Shown piece after piece: positions 17,033 to 24,159 of a stretch of DNA of 64,000 nt. Both the position numbers and the translations under genes were made by a program. Below the pieces are notes generated by a model. It saw only the letters and a program-made list of their open reading frames with translations. It was not told where the DNA came from and did not search any database. This stretch comes from Lactiplantibacillus mudanjiangensis (GTDB lineage: Bacteria; Bacillota; Bacilli; Lactobacillales; Lactobacillaceae), in assembly GCF_005405385.1 (NCBI RefSeq), contig NZ_BJDY01000004.1:1-64000 (forward strand), written 5' to 3'. Numbering within the stretch: position 1 is the stretch's first letter; every line of letters begins with the position of its first letter.

Positions 17033-17089
17033 ATGCAAGATAAAGGGGATTTGTTCAGGGGACAAGGCGGTGCTAGTGATGCCAATTAA
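17033..17089 (+). CDS. 18-residue leader ORF overlapping the L,D-transpeptidase start
   Basis: ATG preceded by a strong AGGAGGAG site; reads MQDKGDLFRGQGGASDAN and stops at 17087-17089. It overlaps the transpeptidase ATG (17079) in another frame by 11 bases. The better ribosome site belongs to this short ORF, so it may couple or gate translation of the enzyme. Whether the peptide itself matters is unknown. Confidence 0.45.
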   Translation: MQDKGDLFRGQGGASDAN

Positions 17090-17693
17090 GCTAGTCAAAT
17101 GGATCGTGGGCTTGTTAGTTGCTGGGATATTAGTGATTGGTTTCAAGCAGACGTTGTTTGCGTATCATCGCAAGGCTGCCGCTCAGCCAGAAAAAACAAC
17201 TAAAGTTGCGGTTAAATCGAAAACGACTCGGCACGTTAAGTCGACCAGTCAGTCGATAGATTGGCACAAGCCCTCAATGACTAAGGCCTATCCAGATTTA
17301 GCGGCGCATCCGCAAGTTAAGCTAGAAGTCTCCATTGCCAAGCAACGTGTGTATTTAATTGATCAAGGCAAGACCTTGTACACGATGCGCGCATCAACGG
17401 GGAAAAAGGGTTCAGCAACGCCAAAAGGGCACTTTAAAATTCAAGCAGAACGTGGGACACACTTTTATAATGCGGCTTCTGGTGAAGGTGCGAATTATTG
17501 GGTGTCATTTAAAGATCATGGTATTTATTTGTTCCATTCAGTCCCAGTTGACGCTAGCGGGCACTATGTGGCAAAAGAGGCGGAACAGTTGGGGAAGAAA
17601 TCAAATTCCCATGGTTGCGTGCGGTTGTCCATTGCGGATGCAAAGTGGTTGTATGAGCATATTCGACAGGGGACCCCGGTGATTATTAGCTAA
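17079..17693 (+). CDS. L,D-transpeptidase (YkuD domain), membrane-anchored
   Basis: 204 residues from the ATG at 17079. Membrane anchor about 5-25, a basic linker, then a YkuD catalytic domain (about 85-204) with the motif HS(V)P...SHGCVRLS, whose Cys is the nucleophile. It would form 3-3 cross-links or attach proteins in peptidoglycan, outside the membrane. Its ribosome site (AAGGCGG) lies inside the overlapping 18-codon leader ORF, so starts at 17070 or 17076 remain possible. Ends before a terminator at 17757. Confidence 0.85.
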   Translation: MPIKLVKWIVGLLVAGILVIGFKQTLFAYHRKAAAQPEKTTKVAVKSKTTRHVKSTSQSIDWHKPSMTKAYPDLAAHPQVKLEVSIAKQRVYLIDQGKTLYTMRASTGKKGSATPKGHFKIQAERGTHFYNAASGEGANYWVSFKDHGIYLFHSVPVDASGHYVAKEAEQLGKKSNSHGCVRLSIADAKWLYEHIRQGTPVIIS

Positions 17694-17756
17694 AAATCGT
17701 GTTGTTTTGACAAGTGCTACCTGTTTATATAACACGTAAAACTTAAATTCTTTCTG

Positions 17757-17804
17757 AAGAATTCTATAAATGTCGATACACTGGCATTGTCGAATTCTTT
17801 TTTG
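17757..17804 (+). terminator. Terminator of the L,D-transpeptidase gene
   Basis: AAGAATTC / GAATTCTT with weaker inner pairing, then TTTT. The rest of the 17694-18137 gap is AT-rich and holds the promoter of the next operon. Confidence 0.7.
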
Positions 17805-18046
17805 TTGAATGATTTTTATATCGATTGACCGGTATATACTCAAATGAACTTTGTATAGTTTATTTTTAAAATGATAAAAATCAAATTGGTAGTTGATAAA
17901 ATTTTGATTGTAATGTTATTTGGAAAATGATGAAAATGAATTATGTTATGCCATCATCAGCAGTGAATGCTTTGTAAATAAACTGAATGGAAAGAAATTA
18001 GTGAATTTATTTTTTAATCTATGAAAATATAGATAATTTAAGGTCC

Positions 18047-18076
18047 TTGCTAACATGGAGTTCCCTGATATATACT
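18047..18076 (+). promoter_or_regulatory. Promoter of the secreted-protein/ABC operon
   Basis: TTGCTA, 18-bp spacer, TATACT. The same arrangement (TTGTTG, 18 bp, TATACT) occurs at 27306-27335 before a paralogous permease gene. The two upstream regions share further blocks (for example GATGAAAATGAAT and TTTTTAATCTATGAA), so control was duplicated with the gene. Confidence 0.65.
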
Positions 18077-18137
18077 CTGTCTTGTAATTACAAATCATAT
18101 TTCTTGCAAGAAATAATTACAGTTTAGGGGGACGCAC

Positions 18138-18716
18138 ATGCAAATCAGAACAGCACTATTTGCGACTGCCGCATTGTTTTCTGTCGGTATGTCCACTATT
18201 GCACCAACTGTTTCAGCACATCAGTCCACAACACCAAACACATCCACAGATCAATCAGTGAATATTCCTGATAATGCTGATTTAAGTACTATCCTAAAAG
18301 GTATGCCTAAAAAGTTAGCTAATTGGGATAAAAAATCAGGAGATATGCCTGTTAAAACAACACGTGATACTACAGACAACGACTTTTGGTTGAAGCTTTA
18401 TGCTACTGATAAAAAAGCAGGTTATGCTGAAACTCCTTACCGAGTTAAGCAAAACACTTCAGGGGTTTATGAAATCACCACTCAACATAGCCGAAACTAT
18501 CGAAATCCAGGTTGGGTTCGCGGGAGTAATGGTTATATAAATGTACCACGATATAATGATGCTGCAGGGCATTATTATGATCTTGCGTACAATCGCTCAA
18601 TCCATATGTACAATACGGTAAAAGAAAACGGTCATAAAATGACAGCTATCGTAGCCGGTGCTGATCCTGGTAAAGAAAACTTCATCTGGGGTCGCTGGAG
18701 TCCCGATAGTAAATAA
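18138..18716 (+). CDS. Secreted protein of unknown family, first gene of an ABC operon
   Basis: 192 residues with a Sec signal peptide (about 1-27, cut after VSA). The mature part, about 165 residues, is rich in Tyr, Asn and Asp (NYRNPGWVRGSNGYINVP; C-terminus IWGRWSPDSK). There are no cysteines and no LPXTG or lysin motif. GGGGGAC precedes the ATG. A leaky hairpin after the gene should make this protein more abundant than the transporter encoded downstream. Organisation resembles exported effector plus dedicated ABC/immunity systems, for example lactococcin 972-type loci. The protein does not look like lactococcin 972, and its function is unknown. Confidence 0.75.
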   Translation: MQIRTALFATAALFSVGMSTIAPTVSAHQSTTPNTSTDQSVNIPDNADLSTILKGMPKKLANWDKKSGDMPVKTTRDTTDNDFWLKLYATDKKAGYAETPYRVKQNTSGVYEITTQHSRNYRNPGWVRGSNGYINVPRYNDAAGHYYDLAYNRSIHMYNTVKENGHKMTAIVAGADPGKENFIWGRWSPDSK

Positions 18717-18735
18717 ATTTTAATAGCTTTTTTAC

Positions 18736-18758
18736 GGCCTCGCTTATGCGGGGCTTTA
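18736..18758 (+). terminator. Weak intercistronic hairpin
   Basis: GCCTCGC / GCGGGGC with a TTAT loop, followed by TTTAATAT. Too short a T-run for full termination, so probably partial attenuation between the secreted protein and transporter genes. Confidence 0.5.
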
Positions 18759-18825
18759 ATATATTTTGAAACAATTTAAGATTTCAACAGTTCGAATATT
18801 TAAACCACTTCTAGGAGACTATTTT

Positions 18826-19629
18826 ATGTATAAATACCTATTCTCACGTTTGGTCAGACGACCTGGTTTCTATTTCGCCATTTTACTAGGTAGCCTGATC
18901 ACATTGGCCCAGGTGCCAGAAATTTTAAATATCGGTAACAGATTGCAAACTTCATTGTATACTCACTGGATTGAAAGTTTTACCGGATCTCCACTACCGC
19001 AGATTTATTGGATGGTATTTCCACTACTAGTGGCTATTCCGTTTGCAAGTATTTTAAGATCCGATCAAAAGAATAATTATTTTTACTTGATACAGGTGCA
19101 GGGACACTCAAAAAAGTATATGAACAGAGCTTTTATAATGAACTTTCTTGTGGGTGGGACGGTTGGAACTATTCCGTTAATGTTGAATTTTTATATTTTA
19201 GCAACTATTTTACCAGCAATTAAGCCCAACCTGGTATTAGATGGAGATGGAAACATAACAATCAACAAAATGTCTTTAACTATATTCCCAGATCTTTATT
19301 ATAGTCATCCTTTAATACATGTCTTTCTATTTTTGTTCATTGCCTTCCTAGTTGGTGGATTACTCGCAGCTTTGGCATTTAGTATTGGAATGTGGACTAG
19401 GTCTGTATTTGTGACAGTCAGTAGTTCGTTTATTTTAATTTACATGGCCAGATTCTTTATTCCCTTATCGGACGATATTTGGGGAAGTTCAGTTATTCCA
19501 ACAACATATGCTAATCAAACTGGCATGATTCATGGAATTAGTTTCCCGTTAATAGTTTTTAGTTATGCTATCTTTATGACGCTGACTTTGCTTATTTTTA
19601 TGAGAGGCAGAAGAAGATATGCAATTTAA
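18826..19629 (+). CDS. Multi-pass membrane protein of ABC operon (permease 1)
   Basis: 267 residues, about six membrane segments, with the loose layout of ABC-2-like permeases. The start is the ATG after CTAGGAGA; an upstream TTG would add 20 non-hydrophobic residues. Overlaps the next gene by 11 bases. Three different membrane proteins and one ATPase lie in this operon, so the complex is probably heteromeric. Family not firmly identified. Confidence 0.75.
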   Translation: MYKYLFSRLVRRPGFYFAILLGSLITLAQVPEILNIGNRLQTSLYTHWIESFTGSPLPQIYWMVFPLLVAIPFASILRSDQKNNYFYLIQVQGHSKKYMNRAFIMNFLVGGTVGTIPLMLNFYILATILPAIKPNLVLDGDGNITINKMSLTIFPDLYYSHPLIHVFLFLFIAFLVGGLLAALAFSIGMWTRSVFVTVSSSFILIYMARFFIPLSDDIWGSSVIPTTYANQTGMIHGISFPLIVFSYAIFMTLTLLIFMRGRRRYAI

Positions 19630-20356
19630 GAACTCTTTAAAGATCAGTATTTCTTTAATCAGCACAAATTTAAAATATAAGTGGATATATATCATTACGG
19701 CTATGCTTTTCATTTATGGATTCATGAATGTACACAAAACAATGCCACCAATGCTTAACTTTATTAATAACAGTGGTTCAGAAATGAATTACGTATTTAT
19801 TATTATCCCTTGCTTTTGTTTCTGGTATGCGTGGAGCATGTCCCACCTTGATCAAACCATTAAAGCACATTTGTTACAGCGACCAATATATGTTTCTGTG
19901 ATGATAGCTAACTCAATCGTCAATTCGCTAGTTTATAGTTTCTTTATAGGCGTAACTATGTTTTTATCTGTCGGTGTTCGACAAGGTGTTACGCTATATT
20001 TCTTCTATCGTACAATCAATCTTTACGTTCTATTAATTTGGATATTATCCATGTTTGGATATCTCCTTTTTATCTCGGTTATGATGACTTGTATTTATCA
20101 ATTCGTGAAAGGGCCCATTCTCACAGCAGCAGTTTGTATTCTACTTGTTTGTAGCGAAAATTTAATATCGTTCTTTTGGGGACGTAATCTATTAGTTTCA
20201 AGGTTACCTTCTGCGACGAATATTGTAAAGTTAGCAAAAGGCGGACTATTCGATTTATTCTTGCTGTTCATCGGACTAATAATCTTAGCATCAATTTTCT
20301 TAGGAATAGTAGTGAATCGCAAGGATTGGTTAATGAATCGGGGGGAACAGGGTTAA
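19619..20356 (+). CDS. Multi-pass membrane protein of ABC operon (permease 2)
   Basis: 245 residues with about six membrane segments. Clear paralogue of the protein encoded at 27429: shared NFINNSG, IIIPCFCFWYA, TCIYQFVK and LLVSRLPS stretches. Stop and next start overlap as TAATG. No named family recognised. It is probably a transporter subunit working with the ATPase encoded at 21038. Confidence 0.75.
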   Translation: MQFKNSLKISISLISTNLKYKWIYIITAMLFIYGFMNVHKTMPPMLNFINNSGSEMNYVFIIIPCFCFWYAWSMSHLDQTIKAHLLQRPIYVSVMIANSIVNSLVYSFFIGVTMFLSVGVRQGVTLYFFYRTINLYVLLIWILSMFGYLLFISVMMTCIYQFVKGPILTAAVCILLVCSENLISFFWGRNLLVSRLPSATNIVKLAKGGLFDLFLLFIGLIILASIFLGIVVNRKDWLMNRGEQG

Positions 20357-21048
20357 TGTACCGAGTAAAGGCTAGTTTTGAACTTTTTTCTTTGTCCTTA
20401 AGAAAATCTTCAGCATTATTTGGAACAACAGTAATAGGATATTTATTACTGCAATTTCGTGGATTAGAATTTCTGGAGCTTATTGCTGGAAAAACTGTTT
20501 TTAATGTTCAATCAGCGCCATTTGCTTTCCCTTTTTTTTGGTATTGGATGCTGATTTGGCCAAGCATTGTACTCTTTCCGTTAATGTATCTTTTTAAAGA
20601 AGGGGTATCAGAACAATTTGTTTTGGCGGGATGTTCTCGAATTAAATACTGGGCATTCAGATTTTGCGTATTTGGGATTAGCACAGCTGTATTGGACCTA
20701 ATATTTTTTTCTTTTTTTAAAATATTCTTAATATACATTGCATTGACAGCAGTTGTTATTTTTACAGGTGGCAGTATCTTGATTACTTCGATCTGGCTAC
20801 TATTGGCGTTAAGTCAAAAGATTGAAATAAGTTTTTTTTGCGCAATATTGTTTCCTGTTATTGGCATGAATAGTTTCATAAAGTTATTACCAGCAAATTT
20901 TTTGATGCCTGTCAGAGCGCAAGAAGCTGGATTGATGTGGTGGCAAGTTCTATTAATAGAAACTGTCTACTTAGTAGTAATTTTTGTTATTGGGTGTATT
21001 TTTAGCTATGGAATAGAGTATAAAAAAGGAGAAATTGATGAACGATAA
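20356..21048 (+). CDS. Multi-pass membrane protein of ABC operon (permease 3)
   Basis: 230 residues, about six membrane segments. I place the start at the ATG overlapping the previous stop (TAATG), preceded by GGGGGAACAGGG, rather than at the upstream TTG. It overlaps the ATPase gene at its end. No family recognised. The AT-rich codon use matches the other operon members and differs from the core genes further right. Confidence 0.72.
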   Translation: MYRVKASFELFSLSLRKSSALFGTTVIGYLLLQFRGLEFLELIAGKTVFNVQSAPFAFPFFWYWMLIWPSIVLFPLMYLFKEGVSEQFVLAGCSRIKYWAFRFCVFGISTAVLDLIFFSFFKIFLIYIALTAVVIFTGGSILITSIWLLLALSQKIEISFFCAILFPVIGMNSFIKLLPANFLMPVRAQEAGLMWWQVLLIETVYLVVIFVIGCIFSYGIEYKKGEIDER

Positions 21049-21703
21049 TCAAATTGAAATTCAAAATGTTTCCAAAAAAATTAAAGGCGCATTGGTACTG
21101 AACAATATAGATTTGAAATTCAAGGCGGGGCAGACATATGGATTGACCGGTATTAATGGTTCCGGAAAGACCATGATTTTACGTACCATTGCCGGCCTCA
21201 TTAAGCCCAACACCGGTTGCGTTAAGATTGGGGATAAAAGCATAAAAATGGGAGGAGTCCCAGAAGGCATCGGAGCCATGATTGAGAATCCAAGTTTCGT
21301 TAACGAGTTCACGGGTGCGCAAAACTTAGAATTATTGAGTCTATTAAGCAAGAAACATAAATCAATAAAAAATGAAATTAACAACATTTTAGATCGCGTT
21401 GGCCTCAATCCTGAAGACAAACGTCTATTCCATAAATATTCACTTGGAATGAAACAAAGATTAGGCATCGCTCAGGCAATTATTGGACAACCTAAAATTG
21501 TTCTACTAGATGAGCCAACCAATGCTTTAGACGAATCAGGTATTAATCGACTTGTCAAAATAATAGATCAGTTACAAGCAAATAACGTCACAATCATTGT
21601 GGCTAGTCATGATCGCAGCTTTTTACAAGTGATTACGAATACTCAGAATATAATTCGCTTAGAGAATGGGTGTGTCGTTTCAGAAATGGATGCTGTTTTA
21701 TGA
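21038..21703 (+). CDS. ABC transporter ATP-binding protein
   Basis: 221 residues. Walker A GINGSGKTM, signature YSLGMKQRLG, Walker B IVLLDEPTNALD, H-loop ASHDRSF. Short single-domain ATPase of the bacteriocin/lantibiotic immunity or export class. AAAGGAG precedes the ATG at 21038 (a TTG at 21035 is also in frame). Overlaps the next gene by four bases. It is the only ATPase in the operon, so it should drive the three membrane proteins encoded upstream. Confidence 0.9.
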   Translation: MNDNQIEIQNVSKKIKGALVLNNIDLKFKAGQTYGLTGINGSGKTMILRTIAGLIKPNTGCVKIGDKSIKMGGVPEGIGAMIENPSFVNEFTGAQNLELLSLLSKKHKSIKNEINNILDRVGLNPEDKRLFHKYSLGMKQRLGIAQAIIGQPKIVLLDEPTNALDESGINRLVKIIDQLQANNVTIIVASHDRSFLQVITNTQNIIRLENGCVVSEMDAVL

Positions 21704-22203
21704 AGAAATGGCTGGTGTTAATCTTTGCAGCGATCCTATTTATTGTGTCTGGCTACAAAATCTACATTTTAAATATTCGAGATACCGAGTCTCGGATTGA
21801 GGAAGCAACAACGCGCTATGGTGTGGCAACTCTAGGAACGGCTCCAACCATCATTGGTAAACCCAAGGTTAAGAAAATGATGATCAACAAGAACCAGAAT
21901 AAGGTTCTTCGAGTAACAGTACCATATAAAATTAGTCTGATGAAAGGGTCTATAGGTGCTAAGAATCTAAAACATCCGGTAAATATGTCTAATCAGGTCA
22001 GAGTTCAGGCGGGCGGAACTGTATGGACTGCTAATCCGGGGAAAAGTGTTATGCTAACTGGAAAGAGTTGGAAAACTTCAGGAAATGTAATTGTAGATCT
22101 CTATATTCAAAATGGTTATCCTGAATCGGCTCTACGAGATTTCCAAGTTTATCTTCTAGAAGAGACTGGCACAACCTTGACTATAGTTCATAAGTACGTT
22201 TGA
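21700..22203 (+). CDS. Membrane-anchored extracytoplasmic accessory protein
   Basis: 167 residues: one N-terminal anchor (about 4-22) and a polar outer domain of about 140 residues, probably beta-rich. Starts in an ATGA overlap with the ATPase stop. It is last in the operon. By analogy with small anchored proteins in bacteriocin loci it could protect against or assist the secreted protein encoded at 18138, but that is inference from position alone. No family recognised. Confidence 0.65.
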   Translation: MKKWLVLIFAAILFIVSGYKIYILNIRDTESRIEEATTRYGVATLGTAPTIIGKPKVKKMMINKNQNKVLRVTVPYKISLMKGSIGAKNLKHPVNMSNQVRVQAGGTVWTANPGKSVMLTGKSWKTSGNVIVDLYIQNGYPESALRDFQVYLLEETGTTLTIVHKYV

Positions 22204-22397
22204 ATTTAGTACAAAAATATATACTTCAAGGAATATAAGTAACAAAAATACCGGTATTACAGTATTACTACTTTCAAAGTATGTCAGCAACTAAACGTTG
22301 TAAGCTTACTAATTAAACAGAACGATCATATAATTACTGTGTAAGAAGACTGTGCATAATTGCACTAAAAAAGGCCGTCAATCAGAGGACGAGTTAA

Positions 22398-22505
22398 ATG
22401 TTTTATAACATGTTCTTTAATGAATGTACGACTGATTATGTGACAAAAAAGGTTGAATGGTTTGGAAAGACCTCGGATTTTATGGCAATGCTTGATTGCC
22501 AATAA
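22398..22505 (+). CDS. Possible 35-residue small ORF
   Basis: Starts MFYNMFFNECTT and ends MLDCQ, with a weak AGAGGAC site upstream. It has two cysteines and no signal. It may be a gene fragment. It is the only coding signal I see in the 487-base gap between 22204 and 22690, which also holds a bidirectional terminator. Confidence 0.25.
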   Translation: MFYNMFFNECTTDYVTKKVEWFGKTSDFMAMLDCQ

Positions 22506-22561
22506 GAAATGACTGTATGAGTGTTGATACAGGACCCAGTGTTAAATAAATTGTAATAGTG

Positions 22562-22608
22562 AAGCCGTGTTTCAGGTATTAGTGTCAATACTTGAAACAC
22601 GGCTTTTA
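22562..22608. terminator. Bidirectional terminator
   Basis: Stem AAGCCGTGTTTCA / TGAAACACGGCTT with inner GTATT/AATAC, flanked by T/A runs. Placed between converging transcripts: the rightward ABC operon and the leftward holin cassette. Confidence 0.85.
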
Positions 22609-22690
22609 GTTACTATAGGCAACTAAGATATTTAAGTGGAAGTTGGTTTTGTACAGTAATGCTTCAAATTTTTACCTAGTACAATGCAAA

Positions 22691-23041
22691 TTAATTTATG
22701 GAGGAATTGGAATAGGCCTCTGAAAAATGTTGATGTGCTAGTTTTAGCTTCCGATAAAAGGTTCTCTCCCCAACACAAAGCTCTAACCAAATACCTACGT
22801 TGGTCAATTCTTCGATATTGATGTATTTCCAATAGAGGATAGAACGTTCCAAGGTATTTAATTTATTGATGGCTGTGATGATAGATTGAACTTCGGTTAC
22901 GATACTATTATTATTTTCTGAAGGTGAGGTTTGCAATGTGAAGTCTTCATTAGCCACTATTGAACGCAGATTACTCCGTCGAAACAAGTGTCTGAATTCT
23001 TTTAGTAATTCTTTTGCGTGGTTAATGTTGCTGGTGGTCAT
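22691..23041 (-). CDS. ArpU/RinA-like or sigma-70 region-4-like regulator
   Basis: 116 residues from the ATG after AGGAGG. The C-terminal half (LNTLERSILYWKYI ... VGERTFYRKLKLAHQHFSEA) has the region-4 helix-turn-helix pattern of phage late regulators (ArpU, RinA, DUF1492 class). Such proteins control late or lysis genes. It is the last gene of a leftward cassette behind a holin, overlapping it by 20 bases. It may activate this cassette or the divergent 698-residue protein gene. Confidence 0.65.
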   Translation of the reverse strand: MTTSNINHAKELLKEFRHLFRRSNLRSIVANEDFTLQTSPSENNNSIVTEVQSIITAINKLNTLERSILYWKYINIEELTNVGIWLELCVGERTFYRKLKLAHQHFSEAYSNSSIN

Positions 23042-23426
23042 TATTGTTTTCCTCCTGTTGATCAGAAAGTTTTGCAAGACTTTTAATAATAGAATGTGGA
23101 AGCTTTATTCCTAATTGTCCTAAATTCTCAACTACAGAAATACTGTAATTAAGAATATAGAATCCCATTATGGTATTGGCATAAGGTTTGAATCCAAGAA
23201 GGGTTAAGTATGGATATATTGTGAGCAAGATGAGAATCACAATAATGTGTTTTAGCAATCCTTTTAACCCAATACTACTGTCGAGCTTTTGATAATTATT
23301 TGAAAGAATTCCACGAAGATTTCCCGTTAAAATATCAAAGATAACAGCAATGATAAAAAAGTGAACATACAAGTTATCTTTCATACTGAAAATATTAAAA
23401 AGTAATTCGTGATCATCTAAAAACAT
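23022..23426 (-). CDS. Toxin-secretion/phage-lysis holin (holin_4/TcdE-like)
   Basis: 134 residues with about three membrane segments. The stretch FFIIAVIFDILTGNLRGI...LDSSIGLKGLLKH matches the toxin-secretion/phage-lysis holin family that includes TcdE. A polar, charged C-terminus (QQEENNNDHQQH) is typical. No strong ribosome site; its start lies 6 bases after the stop of the second LysM gene, suggesting coupled translation. No endolysin lies on this strand, but a large wall-binding protein is encoded divergently, so it may serve export rather than lysis. Confidence 0.8.
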   Translation of the reverse strand: MFLDDHELLFNIFSMKDNLYVHFFIIAVIFDILTGNLRGILSNNYQKLDSSIGLKGLLKHIIVILILLTIYPYLTLLGFKPYANTIMGFYILNYSISVVENLGQLGIKLPHSIIKSLAKLSDQQEENNNDHQQH

Positions 23427-23431
23427 GGTGT

Positions 23432-23572
23432 TTAACGAACTCGTAATACTTGCCCAACATAGATTTTGTCAATGTCAGCAATATTGTTCCACATATATAA
23501 TTCGTAAATAGTAACGTGGAAACGAACAGCAATTTCGCTCAGAGTGTCACCAGATTTAACAGTGTAGTACAT
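23432..23572 (-). CDS. 46-residue single-LysM microprotein (copy 2)
   Basis: Reads MYYTVKSGDTLSEIA and ends GQVLRVR. The whole protein is one LysM domain that would bind GlcNAc-containing glycans of peptidoglycan. It has no signal peptide. Nearly identical to the upstream copy at 23598 (few residue changes), so it arose by recent tandem duplication. It directly precedes the holin gene. Confidence 0.8.
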   Translation of the reverse strand: MYYTVKSGDTLSEIAVRFHVTIYELYMWNNIADIDKIYVGQVLRVR

Positions 23573-23597
23573 AAGATAGAAACCTACTTTCTTGACT

Positions 23598-23741
23598 TTA
23601 GTTACGGACTTTTAATACTTGCCCAACATAGATTTTGTCAATATCAGCAATATTGTTCCACATATACAATTCGTAAATAGTAACGTGGAAACGAACGGCA
23701 ATTTCGCTCAGAGTATCTCCGGGTTTAACAGTATAATACAT
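23598..23741 (-). CDS. 47-residue single-LysM microprotein (copy 1)
   Basis: Reads MYYTVKPGDTLSEIA and ends GQVLKVRN. A free-standing LysM domain with a good AAGGAAGGAG site. First gene of the leftward cassette (LysM, LysM, holin, regulator). Lacking a secretion signal, it would need lysis or the holin to reach the wall. Single-LysM small proteins also occur in phage tails as peptidoglycan-contact parts. Confidence 0.8.
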   Translation of the reverse strand: MYYTVKPGDTLSEIAVRFHVTIYELYMWNNIADIDKIYVGQVLKVRN

Positions 23742-24064
23742 AGCAGTGTTCTCCTTCCTTTAATTTCAAAACCTGTTGCGTTTTGATGAGTAAATAATAA
23801 CTTGAAAGAGCAGACCAAAATTGTCAGTTAACTGCCAATATACTGTCTTGTACATTTTAAGTGTTTGGCATGAAACATTATTTAATACCAAGTTCACTAT
23901 AGTTGGAGTGAAGCAGTAATATTATAAAGAGATTATTTTTAAATTTTGAGTTTAATGTCTGAAAAAGTTAAGGTGTTTGTATTCTTAATAGAGAAGCTTA
24001 AGTTAACGTGATTGAAATCGCTAACTACTTAATTAAAGTTAACGCATCAACTTTTTCGACCATA

Positions 24065-24092
24065 TTGACACGAAGTTGGCAGGTTATAAATA
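24065..24092 (+). promoter_or_regulatory. Candidate promoter of the 698-residue protein gene
   Basis: TTGACA with TAAATA after 16 bp. It lies in the 418-base divergent region (23742-24159), which also carries two AGTTAACG direct repeats near 24002 and 24040 that could be operator sites. No other gene is visible in this gap. Confidence 0.5.
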
Positions 24093-24159
24093 AGAATCCT
24101 ATTTAATATATAGATGTTGATTTAATCAACTAAAAATATATGTAGGAGTGTTGATAGCG

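Noticed and set aside
18138-18716. Lactococcin 972-type bacteriocin
   Set aside because: Operon style is similar, but the mature protein is more than twice as long and lacks that family's Gly-Thr-Trp start and repeat pattern.
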